From: JAHDDY01 sp964549375
Lineage (GTDB): Bacteria; Pseudomonadota; Alphaproteobacteria; Rhodobacterales; Rhodobacteraceae
Reading direction: 5' to 3'
Length of the DNA stretch: 64,000 nt
Assembly: GCA_964549375.1 (NCBI GenBank)
Contig: CAZJWF010000003.1
Coordinates: 15,326 to 79,325 of the forward strand
Under the pieces are notes generated by a model. The model saw only the letters and a list, made by a program, of their open reading frames with translations. It was not told the DNA's origin and ran no database searches. Below, piece by piece: positions 52,931-63,052 of this stretch (positions are counted from its first letter, which is position 1; the number at the start of each line of letters is the position of its first letter). The position numbers were made by a program, and so were the translations under genes.

Positions 52931-54712
<1,782 letters not shown>

Positions 54713-54716
54713 GAAA

Positions 54717-55277
54717 ATGGATCTTAAACGCGGAAGCTCATCTCGCAGTGCCTATAACCTTCGTCCCGCTTTGAAAGAGGGCGAAGAACGCCGCACGCTT
54801 TCGGTGTTGGTCGATAATGAAAGCGGTGTTTTGGCCCGTGTCATCGGTCTGTTTTCAGGGCGTGGCTATAACATTGAAAGCCTGACGGTTGCGGAGACGG
54901 ATCACACGGGCCATCGCTCGCGGATTACCGTTGTTGCCACCGGAACGCCAATGGTCATCGAGCAAATCAAGGCGCAACTGGATCGGATGATCCCGGTTCA
55001 TCGCGTGCGGGATTTGACGGTTGAGGGACCATCGGTCGAACGTGAGCTCGCACTGATCAAAGTCGCCAATACTGGCGAACAGCGCGTTGAGTCTCTTCGC
55101 TTGAAAGATGCATTTCGGGCGCAGGTCGTGGATGCCACATTGGAGAGTTTTGTCTTCGAACTTACTGGCAGCCCCGATAAGATTGATGCGTTTGTCGATT
55201 TGATGCGGCCCCTTGGCCTTGTGGATGTCAGCCGTACCGGCGTGGCAGCCATTAGCCGGGGACCGGACGGAATGTAA
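54717..55277 (+). CDS. ilvH: Acetolactate synthase small (regulatory) subunit
   Basis: The 186-residue protein has the N-terminal ACT domain (RTLSVLVDNESGVLARVIGLFSGRGYNIESL) and a C-terminal regulatory domain (RELALIKVANT, LTGSPDKIDAFVDLMRPLG), as in IlvH (about 160-185). It activates the large subunit and gives valine feedback inhibition. The N-terminal about 20 residues (basic, Ser-rich) extend beyond E. coli IlvH. It is co-transcribed with ilvI under the attenuator. Confidence 0.95.
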   Translation: MDLKRGSSSRSAYNLRPALKEGEERRTLSVLVDNESGVLARVIGLFSGRGYNIESLTVAETDHTGHRSRITVVATGTPMVIEQIKAQLDRMIPVHRVRDLTVEGPSVERELALIKVANTGEQRVESLRLKDAFRAQVVDATLESFVFELTGSPDKIDAFVDLMRPLGLVDVSRTGVAAISRGPDGM

Positions 55278-55290
55278 GTTCGCACAAGCT

Positions 55291-55470
55291 TTACTTTTCG
55301 GCCAACGCGATTATTGCAGGTTCATATTGTTCTTCGTTGAATAGTGGTTCGGCACCGGGGGCGAATGCGGCGATCAGGGTGCCGCTGCGCTCAAACATTT
55401 CCGAAATATGCGAATAGGCAGGGGCGCTGGCGAGCGCGAGTCCGGAAAAGATCAAAAACCAATACTTCAT
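55291..55470 (-). CDS. Small exported protein (59 aa), unknown
   Basis: A 59-residue minus-strand gene. It begins MKYWFLIFSGLALASAPAYS, a clear Sec signal peptide, followed by a short mature part (HISEMFERSGTLIAAF ... EPAIIALAEK) with no cysteine. GAGGAA lies 9 bases before the ATG, which supports translation. It is convergent with ilvH. No family recognised; a role as a small envelope protein is all that can be said. Confidence 0.65.
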   Translation of the reverse strand: MKYWFLIFSGLALASAPAYSHISEMFERSGTLIAAFAPGAEPLFNEEQYEPAIIALAEK

Positions 55471-55776
55471 GGGGCGGGTTCCTCGCAGTTAAACTGCCAC
55501 GGTCGAATGCCCCCGGAACTGACCTTAGCTTCAATTCGACATCGCCCGAATCCCGCGGAAAGGGAACCGGATAATGGCGAAATGCAGGCAGAGAATATCG
55601 ACAATTTTATACATCGGACGGAATCCGTATCGCGTTGAAACGATCAGGCTTTTGCACGACGTGTCCGGTCCATTTTGATGCGGTTGAGTTGGGTGCCGCC
55701 TACACGGTTTGTGGCGGTAACCCGACTCGCTCCCCCTTCGAGCGATCTGTCCTCGCGTAGATCAAGGGGCCGTGGG
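55471..55776. other. Intergenic stretch with two adjacent stable hairpins
   Basis: The 306 bases lie between two minus-strand genes. Apart from the promoter region of the small exported protein they hold two neighbouring hairpins: a long one at about 55686-55725 (CCGCC/GGCGG core, extended by GGGT/ACCC and further pairs around a bulged A) and a second at 55727-55745 (TCGCTC/GAGCGA). Neither has a T-run on either strand. They could be part of a small RNA or the 3' end of the MFS transporter transcript. No gene seen. Confidence 0.5.
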
Positions 55777-57027
55777 TCACTTATCCTGCTTACGTTTCAA
55801 TAAGCGTTCGAGGACGAAAGACGTGCGAGGGCGGTAGGTATACGGAGTTCGCGGCTCAATCCCCGCGCGACGGGTCATTCGGAAAAGGCCAAAGACGATC
55901 AGGCCGACATGTGCTGCGCCGATGTAAAGGAACATCGCGCTCGGCCCATACTGGGCAATAAGTTCGGATGCGAGCAACGGAGAGACAATCGCGCCGATGC
56001 CATAAAGGACCATCAGCGACGCATTCAGTTCCACCACATAGTCCGCAGAAGCAAAATCGTTCGCGTGGGCGGCGCTGACTGAATAAAGCGGAAAAGCCGT
56101 CGCGCCGAACAGGAAAGAGGCAGCGGCGAGTTGGTAAAAGCTCTGCACATCGGGCCGCGTTGAGATGAAACCGCATACGACCAAGGCCATCGCCGAAATC
56201 GCGATCAACACGAAGCGCCGGTCGAACTTATCTGCGATCCAGCCTACGAACGGCTGCGCCATCGCTCCGCCCGCCAAGGCCGCAGCGAGAAACAAGCCGA
56301 TCTCCTTTGCGGTCAGGCCATTTTGCGTGCCGTATAGCGGACCGACCATGCGAAAGCTGGAATTGGTCAAACCGACAGTTACAACTCCGGCGGCTCCAAG
56401 GGGTGAGGCGTGAATTGCCCGCCAAACGCTTACCTTCGGGGATTGAGGAATGGACGGCGCCGTCGCTTTGGTCAGGGTCAGCGGCAGCAAGCACAGACAT
56501 AGGGCACAGGCGACAATGTTGTATGAGATGTAGGTTGCTGGCTCCAGAAAGCCGACCATCATCTGTGCGATCAGTGACGCGCCCATATCGACGGTTCTGT
56601 AAACGCTAGAGATCCGTCCTCGGTTCTCGTTGTTGGCTTTGGCCTGCAACCAGCTTTCTGCAATCGTGTAGCACCCCGCGACCGATGCCCCTGACAAGAT
56701 CCGCATGGCCGCCCAGGCAATCGGTTCCTGAATAATCGGATGCAACAAAGCGCCGATGGCCCCGAAGGCGGCGAAGGCGGCAAAGCCTCGCGAATGTCCG
56801 ACGCGGCCCATGATCTTGGGTGTCGCAAGGCAGCCGATGAAAAATCCGGCAAAATGCGCTGACCCGAGCAGACCGATCTCGCGCGGCGAAAACCCCAGCA
56901 CCGTCCCCGAAAGGGCGTCGAGAGGGCCAAGCGTTCCCGATCCAAGTTGAACCAGCGCAATCGACAGAAACAACGCAGCAAAGGAGATGAGCAAACGCAT
57001 AAAAAGGTGACTCGCCTGCCGCGACAC
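55777..57027 (-). CDS. MFS transporter, YcaD-like
   Basis: The 416-residue protein has twelve membrane helices, with the loop motif GRVGHSRGFAAF between helices 2 and 3 and ADKFDRRFVL between helices 8 and 9. The helix 1 region LISFAALFLSIALVQLGSG and AESWLQAKANNENRGRISSVY, after helix 4, are typical of the YcaD-type MFS subgroup. Substrate unknown. The GTG at 57027 has AGAAGG 5 bases upstream and is preferred; an ATG at 57000 (407 residues) lacks a clear ribosome binding site. It follows the phosphoesterase gene on the same strand at a distance of 72 bases. Confidence 0.87.
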   Translation of the reverse strand: MSRQASHLFMRLLISFAALFLSIALVQLGSGTLGPLDALSGTVLGFSPREIGLLGSAHFAGFFIGCLATPKIMGRVGHSRGFAAFAAFGAIGALLHPIIQEPIAWAAMRILSGASVAGCYTIAESWLQAKANNENRGRISSVYRTVDMGASLIAQMMVGFLEPATYISYNIVACALCLCLLPLTLTKATAPSIPQSPKVSVWRAIHASPLGAAGVVTVGLTNSSFRMVGPLYGTQNGLTAKEIGLFLAAALAGGAMAQPFVGWIADKFDRRFVLIAISAMALVVCGFISTRPDVQSFYQLAAASFLFGATAFPLYSVSAAHANDFASADYVVELNASLMVLYGIGAIVSPLLASELIAQYGPSAMFLYIGAAHVGLIVFGLFRMTRRAGIEPRTPYTYRPRTSFVLERLLKRKQDK

Positions 57028-57099
57028 GCGGCCCTTCTTCCTTGCCTTAAAATTTCAGGCGCGTCTCAACCATAATCGACGGGATCTGTCGCGAGTGGC

Positions 57100-57879
57100 T
57101 TATTCGGTGTGCCCAAGAAAGGCACAACCGTCATCGGTGATCCGCGCGGCAGTCAGAACGCCGCTCGAATACGCACCGGTATCCACCGCGATCCGATTGC
57201 CGATAATGGCCGCTTCTTTGTGGATGACATGCCCATGCACGTGCCAAAATCCGGGAGGACCGCCTTGTTGCATGAACGCGCGGCTGCCCCACAACATCGT
57301 TTTCGGCTTTTGCTCATCAAGCGGCAAGTTAGGTTCCATCCCGCCGTGAGAGAAAACGACATTTCCGACGCGGCACCAGAGGTTCATCCGTTCGTCGATG
57401 AACTGGCGCAGGTCGCCCAAGGCGAGACGAAGCGCGGCAGCCGCATCAAGTAATTCGGCATCTGAAGCCGTGGCGAAAACCTCAGGGCAATCAAAAGATT
57501 GCATCGTATCCATCCCACCCCAATCCAGCCAACGTTGATTGGTCAACGGATCGTCAATGAAATCTATCATCTGCTGTTCGTGGTTTCCGCGCAGGAAAAT
57601 AATCTCGCAATTCGGGATGGAGAGTTGAGCCAAAAACTCCAGAACTCCGCGGGAGTCCTCTCCTCGATCCACATAATCGCCCATGAAGATCAGCTTTTTC
57701 GGGGCGAGTGTCCCTTCGCGCTCTATGTCCTTGCGTAACCGCTTGACCAAGCCTTTCAGCAGATCAAGTTTCCCGTGGATATCCCCAACGGCGTAGGAGG
57801 TTCCTTCAATCTCAAAATACGTCGGTGCAACCGGAACGCTTGCGTCACGGCGTCTGCCGAAAAGGGAAGGTAGTCGCAT
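57100..57879 (-). CDS. Metallophosphoesterase (PPP-type serine/threonine phosphatase)
   Basis: The 259-residue protein has the full dimetal phosphatase set: GDIHG (32-36), GDYVDRG (67-73), GNHE (98-101), and later FSHGGM and HGHVIH. This is the bacterial PPP/PrpA-like or ApaH-like family, which removes phosphate from proteins or cleaves dinucleoside polyphosphates. The ATG at 57879 gives a length normal for the family; an extension to 58077 would overlap the dioxygenase gene and has an unusual Arg/Cys-rich start. It lies 86 bases after the dioxygenase gene. Confidence 0.9.
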   Translation of the reverse strand: MRLPSLFGRRRDASVPVAPTYFEIEGTSYAVGDIHGKLDLLKGLVKRLRKDIEREGTLAPKKLIFMGDYVDRGEDSRGVLEFLAQLSIPNCEIIFLRGNHEQQMIDFIDDPLTNQRWLDWGGMDTMQSFDCPEVFATASDAELLDAAAALRLALGDLRQFIDERMNLWCRVGNVVFSHGGMEPNLPLDEQKPKTMLWGSRAFMQQGGPPGFWHVHGHVIHKEAAIIGNRIAVDTGAYSSGVLTAARITDDGCAFLGHTE

Positions 57880-57965
57880 GAAGGGCTCTTGAAACGAAGA
57901 ATAGTCAATCTCAGCCTTATGCCTTTGTTTTGAAACATTCGCAAACCGATAGGTCCGCGAAGTGT

Positions 57966-58577
57966 TCAGCGTCTGGCGACAATTTCGAAGTATCCTTGCG
58001 CGACATTCGTTTCTGTAGCGGGGCCAAAGGCCACCGTCACCGATTCGCGAGCTTTTGGGTCGCGGATGGCATTCCACAAGAAATCACTTTCATTTCCGGG
58101 ATCACCAGCGAAATACATCTGAGTCGGCAGCGGCTCGAATCCCGGCCCGCCAACCCGAAAATGTAGGTGTCGCGAGCGTCCGGTATACTCTCCCGGCTTG
58201 ATCGTCCGAAAACGATACCGTCCTTGATCATCGGTTCGCACCACACCATAGCCTTGGAAATTCGGATCAAGCGGCGCAGAAGAGGTATCACGGCTGTTCG
58301 AGTATCGGCCAAAGGCGTTGGCTTGCCACAATTCCACGAAACCGCCGTTGATCGGGCGTCCATCAAGACCGAGGAGCCGCCCGGTAATTTCGATCTCTTC
58401 GCCGGTTGCGGCCGGGCCAGTGCCGATGCGAACAAGGTCAGCATCGCTTTCACTCGGCAGAACATCAGGGTAGAAAGGGCCAATCGATTGCCTCGGCGTG
58501 CGCGTCAGCGCCATTGCGGGGGATGAAAGCCCCGCTGTTGCTGCCAGACCCATAACCGCTTTTCGACGAGAAATCAT
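57966..58577 (-). CDS. Intradiol ring-cleavage dioxygenase family protein, Tat-exported
   Basis: The 203-residue protein starts with a twin-arginine-like signal (MISRRKAVMGLAATAGLSSP). The mature part has the protocatechuate 3,4-dioxygenase fold: RQSIGPFYPDVLP, VELWQANAFGRY with ligand Tyr92, FRTIKPGEY with Tyr131, and RHLHFRV with His137 and His139. All four Fe(III) ligands are present, so it should cleave a catechol between the hydroxyls. Export to the periplasm is unlike the cytosolic PcaGH enzymes. The ATG at 58577 has AGGAGA 7 bases upstream. Substrate is unknown. Confidence 0.87.
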   Translation of the reverse strand: MISRRKAVMGLAATAGLSSPAMALTRTPRQSIGPFYPDVLPSESDADLVRIGTGPAATGEEIEITGRLLGLDGRPINGGFVELWQANAFGRYSNSRDTSSAPLDPNFQGYGVVRTDDQGRYRFRTIKPGEYTGRSRHLHFRVGGPGFEPLPTQMYFAGDPGNESDFLWNAIRDPKARESVTVAFGPATETNVAQGYFEIVARR

Positions 58578-58658
58578 TGATGCTCTCCTTTTTCGCCTCT
58601 TCATCATCTACGCTGCTGGCGAAATATGGGCAGGATGATCACGTGTCTGAGAGGTTGC

Positions 58659-60338
58659 ATGGCTGATACCGAGATGAACGCGGGCCAAACCAAAACCCCG
58701 GTACGAGAGCGAGTTTTGGTTGCCGCAACGGTGATCCTCGCGCTCATCATCGCCATGCCGATCTTATCGGTGCTCATCTCGCTGTTCCAGTCGGGCGAGG
58801 GGGTGCTTGCTCATTTGGCTGAAACGCGGCTGACCGTCTATATCTCGAATACCCTGCAACTCGCGCTGATCGTCGGCATCGGTGCGGGGGTGATCGGTAT
58901 CGGCGCGGCGTGGTTGGTGACGATGTGCCGATTTCCGGGACGAGATTGGTTGGAATGGGGGCTGGCTCTGCCGCTCGCCTTTCCGGCTTACGTGCTCGCC
59001 TATGCCTATACAAATTTGCTCGATCATGCAGGGCCGGTGCAAAGCGGTTTGCGGGCGGCGTTTGAATGGGGACCGAGAGATTATTGGTTCCCGGAGGTTC
59101 GCTCGCTCGGCGGGGCGGGAGTCATGTTGGCGCTTGTTCTCTATCCTTACGTCTATCTGTTGGCGCGAGCGGCCTTTCTTCAACAGTCGGTCGCCGCGTT
59201 TGATGTGGCGAGAACCTTGGGTTACGGGCCGTGGCGTGCCTTTCGTAAGGTGGCCGTCCCGATGGCGCGGCCCTCCATCGCCACCGGAATTGCGCTGGTT
59301 CTAATGGAGACGCTGGCGGATTTCGGGACTGTTTCGCATTTTGGCGTATCGACTTTTGCGACGGGCATTTACCGTTCATGGTTGTTGATGGGCGACCGGA
59401 TCGCTGCCGCCCAGCTTTCTGCGTGTTTGCTGATCTTCGTTCTTGTCCTGTTGGTGATGGAGCGCACCCAGCGCAAGGCCGCCCAGTACCACCAGACCGG
59501 CAAGAAATATCAGGCGTTGCCGGAGTTCAAACTCACCGGCACGCGGGCATGGATGGCCAGTCTATTTTGCGCGGCGCCTGCGGTTTTCGGGTTTTTACTG
59601 CCGTTGGTCGTGTTGAGCCGGATGACAGCCATCGGCGGGCATAGTCTATTCGGGACGCGCTACCTCGGTTTTGCGATGAACTCATTGATCCTTGCGGGCA
59701 CGGCGGCGGTTCTCACCGTGTTTATTGCGGTTTGTCTTGCCTACGCCTCGCGGTTGCTCAATCGGCCCGGTGTTCGGTTTGCCAACATGGTGGCTTCGCT
59801 CGGATACGCGGTGCCGGGATCGGTGATTGCTGTTGGCTTACTCTTGCCATTGGGGGCGTTCGATAACTGGCTAGATAGTGTGATGGAGGCTCAGTTTGGC
59901 ATCTCGACCGGGCTGCTTCTAACGGGGTCGATCGCCGCGCTGATCTTTGCTTATATTGTGCGCTTTATGTCTGTCGCTCTGCAAACGGTCGAAGCGGGCC
60001 TCGGTAAAGTTACCCCGTCGATGGATCAGGCGGCCCGAACACTGGGGCAGGGCGCGGGCGGTGCCTTCGTTCGCGTTCACGCACCTTTGATCCGGGGTGG
60101 ATTACTCACCGCGACCTTGATCGTGTTTGTGGATGTCATGAAAGAGTTGCCGGCCACGTTGATCATGCGGCCCTTCAACTTCGACACGCTGGCGGTACAG
60201 GCTTACCGGCTGGCGGCGGATGAGCGATTGCTTCAGGCATCAACTCCATCATTAGCAATCGTTGCAGTCGGGATGGTTCCGGTGGTCATGTTGAGCTGGC
60301 AAATCCGTCGCTCTCGTCCGGGGAATATCGAGCCATGA
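58659..60338 (+). CDS. fbpB: Iron(III) ABC transporter permease, FbpB type
   Basis: The 559-residue membrane protein has twelve helices in two duplicated halves, each with a binding-protein-dependent transport EAA loop: AAFDVARTLGYGPWRAFRKVAVP in the first (given as landmark ends DVARTLG and KVAVP) and MDQAARTLGQGAGGAF...HAPL in the second. This fused-dimer layout is that of FbpB/CysTW-like ferric iron permeases. The partner binding protein is encoded convergently at 60444-61451; no ATPase gene is nearby. The ATG at 58659 (GAGAGG upstream) was chosen; ATGs at 58635 or a start at 58626 are alternatives. Confidence 0.9.
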   Translation: MADTEMNAGQTKTPVRERVLVAATVILALIIAMPILSVLISLFQSGEGVLAHLAETRLTVYISNTLQLALIVGIGAGVIGIGAAWLVTMCRFPGRDWLEWGLALPLAFPAYVLAYAYTNLLDHAGPVQSGLRAAFEWGPRDYWFPEVRSLGGAGVMLALVLYPYVYLLARAAFLQQSVAAFDVARTLGYGPWRAFRKVAVPMARPSIATGIALVLMETLADFGTVSHFGVSTFATGIYRSWLLMGDRIAAAQLSACLLIFVLVLLVMERTQRKAAQYHQTGKKYQALPEFKLTGTRAWMASLFCAAPAVFGFLLPLVVLSRMTAIGGHSLFGTRYLGFAMNSLILAGTAAVLTVFIAVCLAYASRLLNRPGVRFANMVASLGYAVPGSVIAVGLLLPLGAFDNWLDSVMEAQFGISTGLLLTGSIAALIFAYIVRFMSVALQTVEAGLGKVTPSMDQAARTLGQGAGGAFVRVHAPLIRGGLLTATLIVFVDVMKELPATLIMRPFNFDTLAVQAYRLAADERLLQASTPSLAIVAVGMVPVVMLSWQIRRSRPGNIEP

Positions 60339-60443
60339 CCCATCCCGTGGAAGTCTTCAGATGAAGAACATCTTCCACCGTGAAGACGGCGAGTCGAAGA
60401 TGATCTATCACGGCCCGCCGCAACAACAGGGCCTCTCGTAAGC
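60339..60443. other. Short convergent gap with hairpin and a possible 26-codon ORF
   Basis: An ATG at 60335 overlaps the permease stop but its frame closes after nine codons (MTHPVEVFR). A second frame, 60361-60441, encodes 26 residues (NIFHREDGESKMIYHGPP and on). TCTTCA/TGAAGA around 60353-60366 and outer TGGAAG/CTTCCA make a nested hairpin that could end both convergent transcripts. This may be the scar of a lost ATPase gene (fbpC); evidence is weak. Confidence 0.3.
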
Positions 60444-61451
60444 CTAGCGATAATCGACGCGGTCGTAGATTTTCTGTGCCTCGCGTTGGTGATCTCCCAG
60501 AGCGTTCAGCGATAGATCATCGGCTTTGAACGCGCCGAGTTTTTCAACGCTTTCGGCGAGTTCCGCGTCCGCAACCACCGGATATTCGTCATTCCCGGCG
60601 GAGAAATATTTCTGCGCCGAGGGGCTGACAAGGTATTCCAGAAATTTCATGGCATTCTGACGGTTCGGGGCGTATTTGGCGATCCCGGCGGCGGAGATAT
60701 TCACATGCGCCCCGCGGTCGTCCTGATTGGGAAAGACCCAGCCTATCGCGTCCACGCCATCGCTCAGACCCCGCACGTCACGCCGCAAAGCCCGCGCGAA
60801 ATAATAGCTGTTGGCAATCGCGATATCGCACTCGCCAGAGATCAGGCCGCGAAGCTGATCAGTATCTCCGCCCTGCGGTTTCCGGGCGAGGTTGTCCTTC
60901 AATCCTTGCGCCCATTTCGTTGCATCTTTCACCCCATGATGCGCGACGATCGAGGCGAGCAGGGATTGCATATAGATGTTCGACGAGGACCGAGCGCAAA
61001 TCAGGCCTTCGTATTTGGGATCGGCGAGGTGTTCATAGGTCAGCGGCGGCTCACTTACGCGATCTTTAGCGAAAAAGATCATGCGCGCACGTTGCGAGAA
61101 TCCGAACCACGTATCGCCGGTATCGCGCAAGTGGGGCGGGATCGTATCGATCAAAACGTGAGACTTGGTTTCTTGTAACAGCCCTTCTTGCTCGGCGCGC
61201 CAGATCCGGCCCACATCCGTCGTGATAAAGACATCAGCGGGCGAGTTCTTGCCCTCAGCCTTGATCCGTTCGCTCAGAGCGCTGGCCTTGGCTTCGATCC
61301 GGTTGATCGTGATGCCGGTCGCTTCTTCGAACTCGGAATAGAGCCGTTCATCAGTATCGTAATGTCGAGAGGAATAAAGGTTCAGTTCTCCCTCGGCAAA
61401 GGCGGGAATGGCCAAGGAAGCAAGCACGATTGCTAGGATCGAGATTCGCAT
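60444..61451 (-). CDS. fbpA: Iron(III) ABC transporter substrate-binding protein, FbpA/FutA type
   Basis: The 335-residue protein has a Sec signal peptide (RISILAIVLASLAIPAFA) and the FbpA pattern: LNLYSSRHYDTDERLYSEFEE, ADVFITTDVGRIWRAEQEGLL, and GECDIAIANSYYFARAL, where the adjacent tyrosines are the usual ferric ligands. It binds Fe(III) in the periplasm and hands it to the FbpB-type permease. It stands on the opposite strand to that permease and converges on it, which is unusual because fbpABC is normally one operon. Confidence 0.92.
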   Translation of the reverse strand: MRISILAIVLASLAIPAFAEGELNLYSSRHYDTDERLYSEFEEATGITINRIEAKASALSERIKAEGKNSPADVFITTDVGRIWRAEQEGLLQETKSHVLIDTIPPHLRDTGDTWFGFSQRARMIFFAKDRVSEPPLTYEHLADPKYEGLICARSSSNIYMQSLLASIVAHHGVKDATKWAQGLKDNLARKPQGGDTDQLRGLISGECDIAIANSYYFARALRRDVRGLSDGVDAIGWVFPNQDDRGAHVNISAAGIAKYAPNRQNAMKFLEYLVSPSAQKYFSAGNDEYPVVADAELAESVEKLGAFKADDLSLNALGDHQREAQKIYDRVDYR

Positions 61452-61623
61452 GATGAGTCACCGTGTCAGAGAGGAACGACACCGTGATTCATTATCCGTG
61501 TATTTTAGTCAAGAATTAATCCGACAAAAATAATCTGTTATTATCTTGCCGCGCATAGCTGGGCGTTCTGCGCCCGAATTATGGGCGTCAGGTCAGGGGG
61601 GATATGGTGGGGCTTAGAGCGCG

Positions 61624-62178
61624 TCAGGGAGGCCCCAAAGCAAGGTCGATCCGTTGCAAAACACGAACGAAAGAACGTTTGATATCAATTTGATACAAGG
61701 GGGTCTCTGCCCAGTCCTGCGGCGCCGAAGTAACCCGTCGTGGCGGTTGCTTCGCTTGTTTTTGCATCACGCGTAAGGCGTGACCGTGCAAGTCTTCCAG
61801 CTTGTCTATCAGGGCCGCCAACCGTCGGCGCAATGTGTCTGACGAGACGCTTTCATCAAGAGGGGTATCGACCTTGTGAGCGGTGGGCGTTGAGGGCGCG
61901 TCGTGAAACTGTAAATCATGAGTGTTCGAAACATAGGACATTTTCGCGCGCGGTCGCGATGGACAGCGTCCATTGGCGATCAGGCAAATCATCACCTGAA
62001 CCATACAGTTTGCAGCATCCTCGGCGGGGCGCAGGAGGTAAATCACAAGTGAGCGAACCCAACGGGGCAAGCGATTGCTGAGTGGACCAAAAGACATGAA
62101 CGCAACCAGCGCACCCAACCGCGCCACATGGCGCAGCAGCCGCAGCCGTTGTGTCTCTAATGCCCTCTCAATCTCCAT
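61624..62178 (-). CDS. Hypothetical protein with an SOS-type promoter
   Basis: The 184-residue protein is of no family I recognise. Its N-terminal half is Arg-rich and amphipathic with one moderately hydrophobic stretch (about 22-50, ARLGALVAFMSFGPLSN then WVRSLVIYLL), then two cysteines, a polar linker and a C-terminal helical, possibly coiled-coil part (DTLRRRLAALIDKLEDLHGH). It is preceded by a LexA-type box overlapping a consensus -35 (see 62220-62243), which suggests induction by DNA damage. AAAGGA lies immediately before the ATG, closer than usual, so the true start may be a few codons downstream. Confidence 0.6.
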   Translation of the reverse strand: MEIERALETQRLRLLRHVARLGALVAFMSFGPLSNRLPRWVRSLVIYLLRPAEDAANCMVQVMICLIANGRCPSRPRAKMSYVSNTHDLQFHDAPSTPTAHKVDTPLDESVSSDTLRRRLAALIDKLEDLHGHALRVMQKQAKQPPRRVTSAPQDWAETPLYQIDIKRSFVRVLQRIDLALGPP

Positions 62179-62536
62179 TCCTTTAAGTGCCTTTCTGCTT
62201 ACACAAGATCCATCAAATAGAACATATTAAGAACATTTGTCAATAGAAAATTCGCAAAGACAAAATGGGTTGGCCTCGACCAAGGCACGCGGCAAATCAG
62301 CGATGCAAGCGGTTGCCGGTCGCATCCCTCGGTTTTCGATGACGATTATCGTTGATCCGCATGTCGTGGACGATACAGACTTTTTGAGGTGCCGACGATG
62401 GGTCGGCAGAAATTCTTGTAAGATCAGCTCGTTTATTCGTGCACTCTCGAAAGGGCGGTTCGGGTTTTCGGACCGGGCGTTCCGAACGCGGCAAACTTAG
62501 CAAGTGGAAACATCAATAATAAACGCCGATAAGGCG
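62179..62536. other. Intergenic region between SOS-type gene and b561 remnant
   Basis: The 358 bases hold the LexA-regulated promoter for the minus-strand gene. Open frames on both strands here (for example 62237-62500) lack ribosome binding sites and look like chance. No other feature was recognised. Confidence 0.5.
62220..62243 (-). promoter_or_regulatory. LexA box (GTTC-N7-GTTC) in a promoter
   Basis: On the minus strand, a perfect -35 TTGACA (62243-62238) is followed by GTTC-TTAATAT-GTTC (62234-62220), the direct-repeat operator of LexA in Rhodobacter-type alphaproteobacteria, ending at the position where a -10 element (CTATTT, 62220-62215) would start. LexA bound here would block the promoter of the 184-residue hypothetical protein. 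Confidence 0.75.
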
Positions 62537-62988
62537 CGAAAACCCCTCTACGTTCGCGTGTTTCATTAGGTGATCGTTATATTGTTCGTGATCGCTTTTG
62601 CGACTGCTTATTGGGCGTTTAATTTCGACATTAGTATGCCGATCAAAGTGCGCGACTTGCTGTTCGCCATTCATCGTCTGTCGGGCATGTTGGCGGGGCT
62701 GTTGTTGATCTGGCTCGTGCTTGCGTTGAAGAACCGAGCGTCTTTCCTAAAGGGCAGTTTGACAGTGAAATCGTTGCACCTGTTCCACTTGGTGCTCGGC
62801 GTTGCCTGTTTTCTGATGCCCCTTTTGCCGTGGATCGCGCGGGCTCAAAAGGGCCGGTACTACGAGCTCGATGCGATTTGGCCGCTATCGTCGGCGCGCT
62901 CCTAATTTTGCATATTGCTGGCGCGTTGTTTCATATCTTTTATCTGAAGGATAAGACGCTCTGGAGAATGTTGTTTGGCCGGAAATAG
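62537..62988 (+). pseudogene. Decayed cytochrome b561 gene
   Basis: The central open frame (62570-62905) encodes four-helix cytochrome b561-like sequence: VIVILFVIAFATAYWAF, HRLSGMLAGLLLIWLVLALKN, HLFHLVLGVACFLMPLLPW. After 62880 the expected ending continues in the next frame (AAIVGALLILHIAGALFHIF, then LKDKTLWRMLFGRK and a stop at 62988), so there is a frameshift. Just upstream, the family's N-terminus (TPLRSRVSL) is in a different frame too. Both breaks make it a pseudogene. Intact b561 proteins of about 175-185 residues carry electrons from quinol in the inner membrane. Confidence 0.8.
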
Positions 62989-63018
62989 CCCCGCCGCGCA
63001 TTCGAACCCTCTGAAACG

Positions 63019-63048
63019 AAAAAAGCCGCTCCCGAAGGAACGGCTTTT
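63019..63048 (-). terminator. tRNA-Glu terminator
   Basis: On the minus strand AAAAGCCG...TCC-TTCG-GGA...CGGC followed by a T-run forms a strong hairpin with a UUCG tetraloop, 4 bases beyond the tRNA 3' end. The A-rich side also allows it to act on the plus strand after the b561 remnant. Confidence 0.9.
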
Positions 63049-63052
63049 GATC

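Noticed and set aside
55344..55638. Two overlapping plus-strand frames after ilvH
   Set aside because: They lie antisense to the small exported protein gene and show Arg/Ser/Pro-rich shadow composition.
57880..58077. Extended N-terminus of the metallophosphoesterase
   Set aside because: It overlaps the dioxygenase gene by over 100 bases and has an Arg/Cys-rich composition not seen in the family.
61452..61623. Search for a Fur, Irr or RirA site upstream of fbpA
   Set aside because: The region is AT-rich and has loose matches only; no site could be named with confidence.
62237..62500. Open frames on both strands upstream of the b561 remnant
   Set aside because: Low-complexity, no ribosome binding sites, and the two strands shadow each other.
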